Below are positions 8,545 to 18,445 of a stretch of 64,000 nt of DNA, one piece after another (the first letter of the stretch is position 1; every line of letters starts with the position of its first letter). The position numbers and the translations under genes are program-made. This DNA is from an uncultured Saprospiraceae bacterium (GTDB taxonomy: Bacteria; Bacteroidota; Bacteroidia; Chitinophagales; Saprospiraceae), in the NCBI GenBank assembly GCA_938045585.1, contig CALIAU010000007.1, forward strand, positions 1-64,000, given 5' to 3'. Under the pieces are notes generated by a model, which ran no database searches, had not been told where the DNA came from, and saw only the letters and a program-made list of their open reading frames with translations.

Positions 8545-9192
8545 TTATGTTGCAGTCTCCGCAAACTTGGACTTAATCTCTTCCAAGTCTTCTCTAGTCA
8601 TATCTAATTCTGTAAGGTCTCCCTTGAAGTAGAAGTACCAAAAAAGTCCTCCTAGCACCACAGCCAAAACGATAGAATTGAATGAACCTATGCCCCCATC
8701 GCCAGAACGGCTGATAGAAAGCAAGATTAAAAACAGGGGGAAAAACAACATATAAAATATACGTATCAATCCTAAGCGCGTTTTTCTAAGCGCAATTTGG
8801 GAAGACAGATAGTTTGCCTTTCCATAAAAACTTGCATTCAGATCTTCTTCTTCCTTGTAATTTTCAAGCAACTTGGATTTTGCCTCCGCCGTTTTCATAC
8901 TAAAACGATAGAACAGTAAATAGCCCAATAAGGACACTAAAACGATCAACCATTTTAAATCAAAACCATGTTTGAAAAACACAATTGCTAACACAGAGGT
9001 CAACATACCTAAAAGGACTCCAAATAAAGACACATTGTTCTTTGGTTCAGAAAGATCGGATAATTTAGTCTCTAGGACTCTGGTTTTTTCATCAACAGAC
9101 TTCCTGTACATTTCCTCTGCTACAGATTTCTTTGCATCTTCTAGCCTACGTGAATACTGCTGAAACTTGTCTTTGCGAAATAACTCGTCCAT
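8545..9192 (-). CDS. Uncharacterised membrane protein with coiled-coil ends
   Basis: A 215-residue protein I do not recognise. The first 60 residues are charged and helical (a probable coiled coil). Two hydrophobic stretches follow near 55-95 (SLFGVLLGMLTSVLAIVFF and WLIVLVSLLGYLLFY), then a charged middle segment, then two more near 145-190, and a charged C-terminus (LTELDMTREDLEEIKSKF). This gives four likely membrane helices with both ends in the cytoplasm. It is convergent with merR (13 bases between stops) and solitary. Confidence 0.7.
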   Translation of the reverse strand: MDELFRKDKFQQYSRRLEDAKKSVAEEMYRKSVDEKTRVLETKLSDLSEPKNNVSLFGVLLGMLTSVLAIVFFKHGFDLKWLIVLVSLLGYLLFYRFSMKTAEAKSKLLENYKEEEDLNASFYGKANYLSSQIALRKTRLGLIRIFYMLFFPLFLILLSISRSGDGGIGSFNSIVLAVVLGGLFWYFYFKGDLTELDMTREDLEEIKSKFAETAT

Positions 9193-9344
9193 ATTAATTG
9201 ATATATGCTTTTAAACAACTATCGGTAGTATGTTATTGCAAATATTAGACCAATTTGTAATATGTTCTTATTTTGATTATTATGTTTATGAGATATTAAT
9301 AAGTATCGACTTTTTCCTTGATGAAAAGGTAGCAAAAAATCAAG

Positions 9345-9372
9345 ACCTGCCTGCTTGCACACGCAGGCAGGT
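9345..9372. repeat. Palindromic intergenic repeat, copy 2
   Basis: ACCTGCCTGC and GCAGGCAGGT arms (10 bp, perfect) around TTGCACAC. The spacer is close to the reverse complement of that in copy 1, so the unit lies in the other orientation. Confidence 0.8.
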
Positions 9373-9595
9373 TCTCAGATTCACAGCGCCGAGTGCAGCC
9401 CCCTCTGCCCACTTGTGAGAATCAGTCCTCCCGCATTTTAAACTGTAGAAAAAAGCCAATTAATTAAAGAAACTAAAACCGCGAAACCATGAAAACCTAT
9501 CTACGTGCGTAAGCAGACATTATTCTTCGCTCACGACGCTCTCTCTTCATCTCTTCATCTCTCAGTCTTCCTCATTGGTTAAAGACAAAACAACC

Positions 9596-9621
9596 ATGAA
9601 ACCAGCCCGAAGGGCAGAAAC
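9596..9621. repeat. Intergenic repeat of the GAAACCAGCCCGAAGGGC type, copy 2
   Basis: TGAAACCAGCCCGAAGGGC followed by AGAAACC, differing by one base from the copy at about 7075-7100. Confidence 0.6.
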
Positions 9622-9640
9622 CCAGATCACAAAGTGATCA

Positions 9641-9671
9641 AAAAAAAAGCCCTCACATACATGAAGGCTTT
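9641..9671 (-). terminator. Intrinsic terminator of the atpDC operon
   Basis: On the minus strand AAAGCCTTCA pairs with TGAGGGCTTT around a short loop, followed by eight T. It lies 23 bases behind the atpC stop. Confidence 0.8.
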
Positions 9672-9693
9672 AAGTTGATATATCCGTTAAGAT

Positions 9694-9942
9694 TTATTCT
9701 TTCACTCCTTGGACAAGCAAGGCAACTTCTTTCATCAAGACCTCAACGAAGCCTTTCTCAATACTGAAGTTCATCTTCTCTCCATTCTCTTTTATGACAC
9801 GTACCTCGCCTTCTACAAGAGAAGAAACAATAGCGGCGTGCCCTTTAAGAATTTCAAACTGTCCAGTGGAACCAGGTACCTTTACAGAAGTAATAGGTCC
9901 ATTATAAATTTCTTTTTCTGGTGTAAGTACTATCAGATTCAT
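9694..9942 (-). CDS. atpC: ATP synthase F1 subunit epsilon (short form)
   Basis: Epsilon sits in the central stalk of F1 and couples rotation to catalysis. The 82 residues cover only the N-terminal beta-sandwich (LIVLTPEKEIYNGPITSVKVPGSTG, then FEILKGHAAIVSSL); the C-terminal inhibitory helical hairpin of longer epsilon subunits is absent, as is common in Bacteroidota. It follows atpD with one base between stop and start, so the two are cotranscribed and probably translationally coupled. The other F1Fo genes are not here, in line with the split atp operons of this phylum. Confidence 0.92.
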   Translation of the reverse strand: MNLIVLTPEKEIYNGPITSVKVPGSTGQFEILKGHAAIVSSLVEGEVRVIKENGEKMNFSIEKGFVEVLMKEVALLVQGVKE

Positions 9943-9943
9943 A

Positions 9944-11500
<1,557 letters not shown>

Positions 11501-11557
11501 CTAAGTTTTGAAAGGCTAAAAAAACGTGTGTTTCCTTCTTGCCCTTCTAATTCGCTG

Positions 11558-11565
11558 CAAAGATA
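11558..11565 (-). promoter_or_regulatory. Possible -7 box of the atpDC promoter
   Basis: TATCTTTG on the minus strand is an exact TAnnTTTG box about 95 bases before the atpD start. The nearest upstream TTG is 26 bases away, longer than usual, so the call rests on the -7 box and position. Confidence 0.4.
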
Positions 11566-11690
11566 GTTTTTTAGCAGACTTTTTGGCATTCCAAGGGGCT
11601 GCTAAATCCTAGCATTTTGAAGTTTTTTTTCGCCTTTCTAGCCAAAGAAAATAGGGCTTTTCGTAAGAATCGTGGAATATTTGCACTGTA

Positions 11691-12458
11691 TTACTCTTCC
11701 TCTGAGGAATCAGGGCTATCCGACCTGTAACTTACCCAAAAGTTATTAGTTCCGTCGCCTATAACCATTTCCAGCGCCTGGTTGTTACACAGCTCCAATA
11801 ATGCAAGAAAAGTAGTAATCGCCTCTACCCTGTTAGTGATCCCTTCAAAGAGGCCCTTAAAGGTACTTTTGCCTCCTCGTTGGACTTTTGATATGATCAT
11901 ATCCGTCTGCGATTCTATAGTGTACGGAAACTTTACAATCTCATGAATCGTCCTGTTTTTCCGCTCATCAAACTTGGACATGACATTATCAAATGCCTTC
12001 AAAAGCTTAAACATCGTAAGTGACTCCAGTTCCAGATCCACCATCGCCTTATTCGCAATGTCCTTCAACTCACCTGCAACTCCCCCTCTATGATGTATAC
12101 TTTTCCTGCGATCTTCTAGCTCCTGCACCTCATCAATGATATCCTTGTAGCGCTTATATTCCAGAAGTTTCTGCACCAGTTCCTTACGCGGATCTATCTC
12201 ATTCCCCTCCTCATCCAAGGCCTTTCTAGGAATCAGCGAACGCGCCTTAATCTTCATAAGCGTCGCCGCCATCAGAATAAACTCACTCGCAACATCTAGA
12301 TTTCTCTTCTCTAAAGATCGGATATAATCGAGGAAATCTTGCGTAATCTTTGCAATCGGAATATCGTATATATCGATTTCATCTCTCTCTATAAAAAATA
12401 GCAACAGGTCAAAGGGGCCTTCAAACTGCTCTAATCGTATTTTATAGTTCTGTATCAT
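11691..12458 (-). CDS. scpA: Segregation and condensation protein A
   Basis: ScpA is the kleisin that bridges SMC heads in the bacterial condensin. The 255-residue protein begins with the typical kleisin start (YKIRLEQFEGPFDLLLFFIERDEIDIYDIPIAKIT) and has the central FILMAATLMKIKARSLIP helix and the C-terminal winged-helix part (AITTFLALLELCNNQ). No scpB is adjacent. The 230 bases between it and atpD carry no gene. Confidence 0.95.
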   Translation of the reverse strand: MIQNYKIRLEQFEGPFDLLLFFIERDEIDIYDIPIAKITQDFLDYIRSLEKRNLDVASEFILMAATLMKIKARSLIPRKALDEEGNEIDPRKELVQKLLEYKRYKDIIDEVQELEDRRKSIHHRGGVAGELKDIANKAMVDLELESLTMFKLLKAFDNVMSKFDERKNRTIHEIVKFPYTIESQTDMIISKVQRGGKSTFKGLFEGITNRVEAITTFLALLELCNNQALEMVIGDGTNNFWVSYRSDSPDSSEEE

Positions 12459-12907
12459 CTGCCGCGAAGATAGCTAAGTCTTATTCATTTTATATTTTTT
12501 TACCCTACACATTTCTTAACATTCTTGATTTGGGCGATCCCAGCCCTTGTCGGGTCTGGTCAGGCTATGCAGGGTTCCGCCTGCCTTCCGAGGAACGCAG
12601 GCAGGTCCTTATCGCAGAAGTCAAGGGATGCTCTCTAATCTAAAAAAGCTTACCCTCTTGGGGACAATGTGCTGATGTATCATGTCCACAACGAAACACC
12701 CAAGGTCCACTTCCTCCGCTCATTACGTTCCCTCCGTTCAGTCCGCTCAGTCCGTTAGTCCGTTAGTCCGTTAGTCCCAATTTATCCACCTTGTTATTAC
12801 GCCCGACATAAAAACCACTGAGAAAGCAAAAATTATCGCGTACCTTATACATGTTTACTAGCCTAAAATTGATCTTTCAGAAAAGAACAATTTTTAAACC
12901 AATGCAT
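12459..12907. other. Intergenic region with composite repeat and short direct repeats
   Basis: Holds composite repeat copy B and, near 12740-12778, GTCCGCTCAGTCC followed by a run of AGTCCGTT units (three in a row). No coding frame is evident. The region separates divergent scpA and the FG-GAP gene; I see no exact promoter box for either. Confidence 0.5.
12530..12608 (-). repeat. Composite intergenic repeat, copy B (inverted relative to copy A)
   Basis: Its reverse complement matches 601-685 in four ordered blocks, starting with GACCTGCCTGCGTTCCT and ending with GGGATCGCCCAA. One base is missing after the third block start and the middle segment differs. Confidence 0.75.
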
Positions 12908-14380
12908 ATGAAAACCACACTCCTACTTTTATTTTCTTTCATTAGTCATGTATGTCTAGCACAAGAGTTTATTGAACAGCAAAACTCTCCCTTTGATGGT
13001 GTACGTGGAAGTGCAATTGCATTTATAGATGTAGAAGGCGATAACGATCAAGATCTTATTATTGCCGGATGGATTAATGATGAAGAATTCACTAAAGAAA
13101 CAAGCCTGTATCTAAATGATGGAAAAGGAAATTATACAAAGAGCTTTGGTACTCCATTTCAAGGAGTGCAATTTGGATCCATTGCTATTGCTGACGTAGA
13201 TGGAGATGGGGACCAAGATGTACATATTGCAGGCAAGACAAATCCAACAGCAGCAAGTGCTAGTTTATATATTAATGATGGCAACGGAATTTTTTCAGAA
13301 ACGAATGAGGATGTATTTGATAAGTTAAAAGGTTGCGCTTCTAGCTTTGTGGATGTAGATGGAGATGGGGATCAAGATTTTTTTCTAGCGGGAATCAAAG
13401 AAGATTTCTTTGGAATCGCTAAGCTCTATGTCAACGACGGAAATGGAAATTTTTCTATAAAAGATGATTCCACTTTCTATGGTGCTGTAGATCCAGCACT
13501 TTCTTTTGCAGATATCGACGGGGATAATGACCAAGACTTACTCCTTACTGGTACACATAGTCCGGCCTCTCCCCCCTTTGTTTTAAGCCATATTTATTTA
13601 AATGATGGAGCGGGTAATTTTAGTTTAAAAGAAAATACTCCCTTCCCTCCCTGTTTAGGTGGTAGCGTTACTTTTGCGGATATCGACAATGATAATGACA
13701 AAGACGTATTGATTACTGGTTATAAGCAAGACCCTATCGAATATATTGCTGACTTGTACAGGAATGATGGTACAGGGAATTTTACCCTGATAGAAAACCC
13801 AGCCTTTCAGGCAGTGAGTCTAAGTTCAGTAGATTTTGCCGACATCGACGGAGATAATGATCAGGACCTTATCATCTCGGGTAAAAATAATCCGACCGCT
13901 ATTACTAGAAGCACAAGGCTGTATACAAATGATGGGAATGGTAATTTTAACACTGTATTTAATGTGCCCTTTGAAGATGTAAGTTTTAGTGCCCTTGGCT
14001 TTAGAGATGTGGATAGGGACAGCGACCCAGATCTTGTAATAACTGGATGGACTAATGATGGAATTGGTATCGCCAAGCTGTATCTAAATCAATCTATACT
14101 TTCATCCACAACGCAAGCAAACAGCATGGATAAGTTTACAATACTAAATAATCCAGTAACAGAGCAGCAAGTCCAATTTGTTTTCGATTCTGATAAAAAC
14201 AGACGTATCCATATTGCTATCCTTGACATCTATGGCAGAACCTTAGCACTCAGTCCGCAAGAGATCGTCAGCGGAACAAACAAATTCTCAATTCTTCTTC
14301 CGAATCTTCCTGCTGGCAGTTATTTTGCAAGACTTGATAATGGGATACAAACAAGTGTAAAAAAGTTTCTAGTTCAATAA
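12908..14380 (+). CDS. Secreted FG-GAP/VCBS repeat protein with T9SS sorting domain
   Basis: I chose the ATG at 12908 because it gives a clean signal peptide (MKTTLLLLFSFISHVCLAQ); an in-frame ATG at 12902 and the frame start at 12851 add only an unlikely extension. The mature part is a series of about seven repeats of roughly 55 residues with a calcium-binding core such as FADIDGDNDQDLLLTG, followed by LYLNDGxGNF; these form FG-GAP beta-propeller blades. The last 85 residues (from about FTILNNPV to VKKFLVQ) are a type A T9SS sorting domain, so the protein is exported and probably anchored at the cell surface, perhaps for binding. Confidence 0.88.
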   Translation: MKTTLLLLFSFISHVCLAQEFIEQQNSPFDGVRGSAIAFIDVEGDNDQDLIIAGWINDEEFTKETSLYLNDGKGNYTKSFGTPFQGVQFGSIAIADVDGDGDQDVHIAGKTNPTAASASLYINDGNGIFSETNEDVFDKLKGCASSFVDVDGDGDQDFFLAGIKEDFFGIAKLYVNDGNGNFSIKDDSTFYGAVDPALSFADIDGDNDQDLLLTGTHSPASPPFVLSHIYLNDGAGNFSLKENTPFPPCLGGSVTFADIDNDNDKDVLITGYKQDPIEYIADLYRNDGTGNFTLIENPAFQAVSLSSVDFADIDGDNDQDLIISGKNNPTAITRSTRLYTNDGNGNFNTVFNVPFEDVSFSALGFRDVDRDSDPDLVITGWTNDGIGIAKLYLNQSILSSTTQANSMDKFTILNNPVTEQQVQFVFDSDKNRRIHIAILDIYGRTLALSPQEIVSGTNKFSILLPNLPAGSYFARLDNGIQTSVKKFLVQ

Positions 14381-14408
14381 AATTGAATCTAAAAATCTAT
14401 TCCAAGCC

Positions 14409-14864
14409 ATGAAGTATCTAATAGTAATTTGTTTTTTCTTTTGTGTATCTCACCTGCCTAGCCAGAATTCTGGATACTATTATATGTACGATTTTGAAAA
14501 ATTTGGTAAGAGTAAAACAACTGGCTATATAGATCTTTTGAAGGAGTTATATCTTACAATCGATTTTCCAAATGATCTTAGAAAAACCGAAACAGAAGGA
14601 TCGGCTGCATTCTATATCTTTTCGCACGGCGATAAAACAATAGAAATTATACCAAGTGAAAAACCAAATTTGTTCCATAGCCATGTACTCTCAAAGCTGG
14701 ATACACTCCATTGCTTAGAGTTAAGAACTAATGAAAAGTTTATTACTGAATTTATCGTGAAATTTGATCTGCCGCCCTTTGACTCTTATACAGAAGAGAA
14801 AAATGTAATTCATATCATGCAGTATAAAATACCAGGTATCGATCATGATAGGACCTGTAATTAG
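14409..14864 (+). CDS. Small secreted protein of unknown family
   Basis: A 151-residue protein with a signal peptide (MKYLIVICFFFCVSHLPSQ). The mature part is mixed alpha/beta with no recognised motif (FYIFSHGDKTIEIIPSEKPN, ending near a single late cysteine). It starts 28 bases after the FG-GAP gene in the same direction and may be cotranscribed with it. I do not recognise the family. Confidence 0.65.
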   Translation: MKYLIVICFFFCVSHLPSQNSGYYYMYDFEKFGKSKTTGYIDLLKELYLTIDFPNDLRKTETEGSAAFYIFSHGDKTIEIIPSEKPNLFHSHVLSKLDTLHCLELRTNEKFITEFIVKFDLPPFDSYTEEKNVIHIMQYKIPGIDHDRTCN

Positions 14865-14907
14865 ATAAGCCCTATCTTTAGACACTATCTAGTATAAAGC
14901 CTTTGCT

Positions 14908-15495
14908 ATGAAAAACGACTTTCACCTTGTTATTATCTGTGGTCCTCCTGCTTCAGGGAAAATGACCGTGGGACAGGAGTTACAAAAACGAACAGGATAC
15001 AAACTCTTTTATAACCATATGTCTCTGGAATTAGTTAATCAGTTTTTTGATTTTAACACAGAGCACTTTAATAACCTAGACAAACATATACGTTTTTCCA
15101 TCTTTAAGGAAATTGCAAAAAGCACTATACCCGGCCTTATTTTTACACTTGTGTGGGCCTTTGATCTAAAAGAAGACGAAGAGTACATACAAGAAATTAT
15201 ATCTGTTTTTGAAAACCGCAATCTAAGAGTCTCTATCATAGAACTCGATTGCAAACTAGAAGAACGACTGAGAAGAAACAAAACAGAAAACAGATTAAAA
15301 CACAAAGCGTCTAAACGTGATCTTGAGTTTTCTGACAAACTCATAATGAAAGAAGAAACATTGTATCCCACAAATACCCTAGATGGAGAATTTGAAGATT
15401 TCAATATTCTCAAAATAGAGAACACGCACAAGAGCGCTCTAGAAGTCGCTGAACGTATTCAAAACCATTTTAAATCAGACAAAAAAACAAATTAA
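14908..15495 (+). CDS. P-loop kinase-like protein (AAA_33 type)
   Basis: A 195-residue protein opening with a beta strand and P-loop (VIICGPPASGKMTVGQEL; GPPASGK at 12-18) followed by YKLFYNHMSLELVNQFF. This fits the small nucleoside/shikimate-kinase-like P-loop proteins that bind ATP and phosphorylate a small substrate. An arginine-rich lid (ERLRRNKTENRLKHKASKRD) follows a helical part. The substrate cannot be read from the sequence. The stop lies five bases before the TTG of the next gene, so the two are likely translated together. Confidence 0.75.
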   Translation: MKNDFHLVIICGPPASGKMTVGQELQKRTGYKLFYNHMSLELVNQFFDFNTEHFNNLDKHIRFSIFKEIAKSTIPGLIFTLVWAFDLKEDEEYIQEIISVFENRNLRVSIIELDCKLEERLRRNKTENRLKHKASKRDLEFSDKLIMKEETLYPTNTLDGEFEDFNILKIENTHKSALEVAERIQNHFKSDKKTN

Positions 15496-15500
15496 AGACC

Positions 15501-16235
15501 TTGCATTTTCTTACACTAGACCAGTTAAACAATGTACAAATTGCACAGTACAAGCAGGCCATTGCTCGGGCATTTCCAAGAGTACTTAGTGCCTCCTCCG
15601 TTATAATTAGAAATTGGCCAAAACTAGAACAATACTTTCCAAAACAACAACATTTTTTATTTTCTGATCAGGGAGAGCTTCTTGGATTTATAAATAGTTT
15701 GCCTTTTCATTATGCAGGCTCCTTGGAGGATTTACCTGAAAACGGATGGGATTGGATGATTGTAAAAGGAATTACGGACTATGAAAATGGTAATCATCCA
15801 AATTATCTAGGCGGTCTACAAGTGATTGTTCTTAAAAAACATCAAGGCAGAGGGTACAGTAAAATAATCTTAAGTCATGCAAAGAAAGTTCTCCGCAACT
15901 CAAGCCTATCCAAACTCCTCATTCCAATAAGGCCAACAAAAAAACACTTGTTTCCCAGTATGTCTATGGAAGAGTATCTATTAAAACAAGAACAAAACAA
16001 GACCTACGATCCATGGATTCGCACACATCTAAGTGGTGGTGCACAGATTGTAAAAGTATGTACAGATTCTATGACTATACAGGGAGATGTACCTTTTTGG
16101 GAGAAGCTTTTTGATAAAAAGATTAACTCTTCAGGGCAACATGTCCTTACAGGAGCTCTTGCTCCTATACGTATTGACCTAGAAAACAATATAGGTAGAT
16201 ATGTTGAAGCGAATATTTGGGTAAAATATGACTAA
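15501..16235 (+). CDS. GNAT-like acetyltransferase domain protein
   Basis: A 244-residue protein whose centre (LGGLQVIVLKKHQGRGYSKIIL) has the GNAT acetyl-CoA loop Q/RxxGxG/A in the form QGRGYS, near residue 113. The C-terminal half is longer than a bare GNAT domain and may form the acceptor site. The only usable start is TTG at 15501: there is no ATG before residue 84, and the N-terminal region looks genuine. It is placed five bases behind the P-loop kinase gene, suggesting a shared small-molecule modification role. Confidence 0.65.
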   Translation: MHFLTLDQLNNVQIAQYKQAIARAFPRVLSASSVIIRNWPKLEQYFPKQQHFLFSDQGELLGFINSLPFHYAGSLEDLPENGWDWMIVKGITDYENGNHPNYLGGLQVIVLKKHQGRGYSKIILSHAKKVLRNSSLSKLLIPIRPTKKHLFPSMSMEEYLLKQEQNKTYDPWIRTHLSGGAQIVKVCTDSMTIQGDVPFWEKLFDKKINSSGQHVLTGALAPIRIDLENNIGRYVEANIWVKYD

Positions 16236-16309
16236 GGGACCATATCAAATTATCGTCAGACATTTTGAATGCTAACAAAAACATTTAGCTAAAACCCCAC
16301 TAAACAAAA

Positions 16310-16341
16310 AAAGCTTAAGCTATCGTTATAGCTTAAGCTTT
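16310..16341. terminator. Strong bidirectional hairpin terminator
   Basis: AAAGCTTAAGCTAT, loop CGTT, ATAGCTTAAGCTTT: a perfect 14-bp stem between convergent genes. On the minus strand it is followed by seven T, fitting the cupredoxin gene that ends at 16367. Confidence 0.8.
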
Positions 16342-16366
16342 ACATCAATGTTTATACTATGAAAAT

Positions 16367-17029
16367 CTATTTTTCTACGATTAAGCTATACTTAGGTGTA
16401 GGGTTTAATGGACAAAAATACTCATACATACCAGCTTCAAGGGTAACTATTCCAGTAAGTTCGCTGCTTCCCTTAGCAACAGGCGCTTTCACATATGCAG
16501 GCTTAATATGATCACTTGCATCATACTTTCCTTTTGGTACAAGTACAAAGCCTACCTCATGATCAACTCCATTGTTTCCAATTTCAAACTGATACTTCCC
16601 TTCAGCAAGTGTTATACCTCTTACTTTAAAATCACCTGGTACCTGACCTAACTGAATTCTTTCCACATCTGCATGCACCCTAAGTGGATATTTTTCGGTA
16701 GGGTTTAATGGACAGAAATATTCGTACTCCCCTGCTGCTAATTTCACAACACTAGTCATTGAACTTTTTCCAGTAGCTACAGGCGCTTTCACGTAGGCTG
16801 CCTGAATATGATTTGATTGATCGTACTTACCCCTTGGTACAAGTACAAAACCTACCTCATGGTCTACATTTTTGTTCTGTATATTAAACTGATACTCACC
16901 AGCAGTAAGATCGAGTGACTCCGTAGTAAAAGCACCTACTGTTTGCTCTAGAGCTATCTGTTCTACCTGCGCGTCAACAAATGTAAAACTTGCAACTATT
17001 GCGATTAATATTAAACTAATTCTTTTCAT
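16367..17029 (-). CDS. Secreted tandem cupredoxin-like protein
   Basis: A 220-residue protein with a signal peptide (to about residue 20) and two copies of one domain (21-118 and 119-220) that are highly alike: VDHEVGFVLVPxGKYD and, at the end of each, YEYFCPLNPTxKYxL. The fold pattern is that of a plastocyanin-type cupredoxin. Each copy keeps a His (H57, H157) and a Cys (C106, C206) at the ligand positions, but the usual second His and Met after the Cys are not visible, so it may bind copper differently or not at all. It is solitary, with an AraC regulator upstream in the same direction. Confidence 0.75.
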   Translation of the reverse strand: MKRISLILIAIVASFTFVDAQVEQIALEQTVGAFTTESLDLTAGEYQFNIQNKNVDHEVGFVLVPRGKYDQSNHIQAAYVKAPVATGKSSMTSVVKLAAGEYEYFCPLNPTEKYPLRVHADVERIQLGQVPGDFKVRGITLAEGKYQFEIGNNGVDHEVGFVLVPKGKYDASDHIKPAYVKAPVAKGSSELTGIVTLEAGMYEYFCPLNPTPKYSLIVEK

Positions 17030-17193
17030 ATTTTATACTTTATTTTTGATTAAATTATAGCACAAATATGATGAAGAATATAGGGGTTTCCTCTGTAGAT
17101 ATTTCCTTGCTTGTGGTATATGTTTCCCTTATAAAATGAATGAAATTGAGCAATCCTTAGTCATATCTAGGTATGACATGCAAGATAATCCAT

Positions 17194-18039
17194 TTACAGC
17201 TCTACTAATTTTTGTTTTTTATAGGCGCTTGGGCTTATTCCTTGGTGTTTTTTGAAAAATTTTGAAAAGTGGCTTGGATCATTGTAACCTAACTCACGCC
17301 CAATTTCATCATTTGTTTTATTAGAGTATATCAAAAGCCGTTTAGCCTCTAGAATAATACGCTCATTTATCACCTCGATAGGAGATTTGCTGCTGTATTT
17401 AGGGAATAAATTGGATAGTGTTTTAGGGGATTTGAAAAGCAGATTAGCGTAATCCTTTACTTGGTGAAATTCTCTGAAGTGTTTTTCTACTAAAAGATTA
17501 TATTCTCGAATTATATTCATATGGGCATTACTTATGGTCGGCTCAGGTAAGTTACGTTTGGCAATTCTAGTTGATATAATCAATAATCGCTTTAACAAGG
17601 ATCTGAGCATTTCTCCTTGAAGATGATCCTTGAAGCTAAGATCTTCTTCCAACAAGCTAACCATGGTTTGGAACTGTTCTATTTCTCGCTCTGTCAATTG
17701 AATGGACTGTGGATCAGAGGTGCCAAAAAATAGAAAGCCATTACAAGATACCTGATCATCATGGGTCTGGATGCAAAAAAACTGCTTATTAAACACGAGT
17801 GCTATAGTCCCATCAGAATGTTGCGGTATTTCTAGGATATTTAAAGGCGTACAAAAAATAACATCATTTTTTTGTAATCCTATATCATAACCGTCTAAAC
17901 GAATCTTAAGTGCCTTCTCCTTACACCATAAAATCTTATATAGACCATTTTTTTTTAGTAATTCTTGCGAGGGAGAACAGCTGAAATCTGTCATAATAAA
18001 CATGTCCTCATCTTTTAAACTTGAGTAGCTTAACTTCAT
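17194..18039 (-). CDS. AraC family transcriptional regulator
   Basis: A 281-residue regulator. The N-terminal half is a cupin-like sensing domain (KALKIRLDGYDIGLQKNDVIFCTPLNI). The C-terminal 100 residues are the double HTH of AraC/XylS, with KDYANLLFKSPKTLSNLFPKY and the second HTH TNDEIGRELGYNDPSHFSKFFKKHQGISPSAYKK. Targets are unknown. The cupredoxin-like gene lies 164 bases downstream in the same direction and could be regulated by it. Confidence 0.92.
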   Translation of the reverse strand: MKLSYSSLKDEDMFIMTDFSCSPSQELLKKNGLYKILWCKEKALKIRLDGYDIGLQKNDVIFCTPLNILEIPQHSDGTIALVFNKQFFCIQTHDDQVSCNGFLFFGTSDPQSIQLTEREIEQFQTMVSLLEEDLSFKDHLQGEMLRSLLKRLLIISTRIAKRNLPEPTISNAHMNIIREYNLLVEKHFREFHQVKDYANLLFKSPKTLSNLFPKYSSKSPIEVINERIILEAKRLLIYSNKTNDEIGRELGYNDPSHFSKFFKKHQGISPSAYKKQKLVEL

Positions 18040-18133
18040 ATCAAATTTTAATCACGTATATTCTTAAAACTCTAACCAGCTTAAAAAGTTTTGAAAAGAA
18101 TTTTTATTTAATTTCTCTAGAGCTTATACTATT

Positions 18134-18163
18134 AAAAAAGCCGCTACATAACTGTACCGGCTT
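18134..18163 (-). terminator. Intrinsic terminator of tatA
   Basis: On the minus strand AAGCCGGTACA pairs with TGTAGCGGCTT (one mismatch) around GTTA, followed by six T, 28 bases after the tatA stop. Confidence 0.7.
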
Positions 18164-18190
18164 ATTATAGCGATTATCTTTTATTTCGAA

Positions 18191-18382
18191 TTAATCTTCC
18201 AATTCCTTCATGCTTTCCTTCACTTCATTTTCAATGCTGTTCTTTGCATTGTTAAACTCCTTTATTCCTTTTCCCATACCTCGCATGAGTTCTGGAATCT
18301 TTTTTCCTCCAAAAAGAACGAGTATGATAAGCATTATTGCCATCAACTCTTGTGGACCTAAACCAAAAATTAAACTTGTCAT
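18191..18382 (-). CDS. tatA: Twin-arginine translocase subunit TatA/TatE
   Basis: A 63-residue protein of the Tat system, which exports folded proteins. It has a short periplasmic start, one membrane helix (LMAIMLIILVLFGGKKIPEL) with the FGxxxxPEL hinge, an amphipathic helix (MRGMGKGIKEFNNAK) and an acidic tail. Size and order are those of TatA. A single subunit gene without tatC nearby is normal in Bacteroidota. Confidence 0.93.
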   Translation of the reverse strand: MTSLIFGLGPQELMAIMLIILVLFGGKKIPELMRGMGKGIKEFNNAKNSIENEVKESMKELED

Positions 18383-18445
18383 GTCTTCTTAATTTTAAAA
18401 ATCTAAAGTTAAGGCCTTTTTAGACCATTTGCCATGATTTGTGCC

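Larger units (their letters stand above)
9193..9693. other. Intergenic region with repeats
   Basis: About 500 bases between the membrane protein and atpC. It holds a palindromic repeat (9345-9372), a GAAACC-type repeat (9596-9621), a small palindrome GATCAC-aaa-GTGATC near 9625-9640, and the atp terminator. A 62-codon frame at 9230-9418 runs through the palindrome and is not credible as a gene. Confidence 0.6.

Noticed and set aside
9230-9418. 62-codon frame in the atp intergenic region
   Set aside because: It runs through the palindromic repeat and lacks any coding signature.
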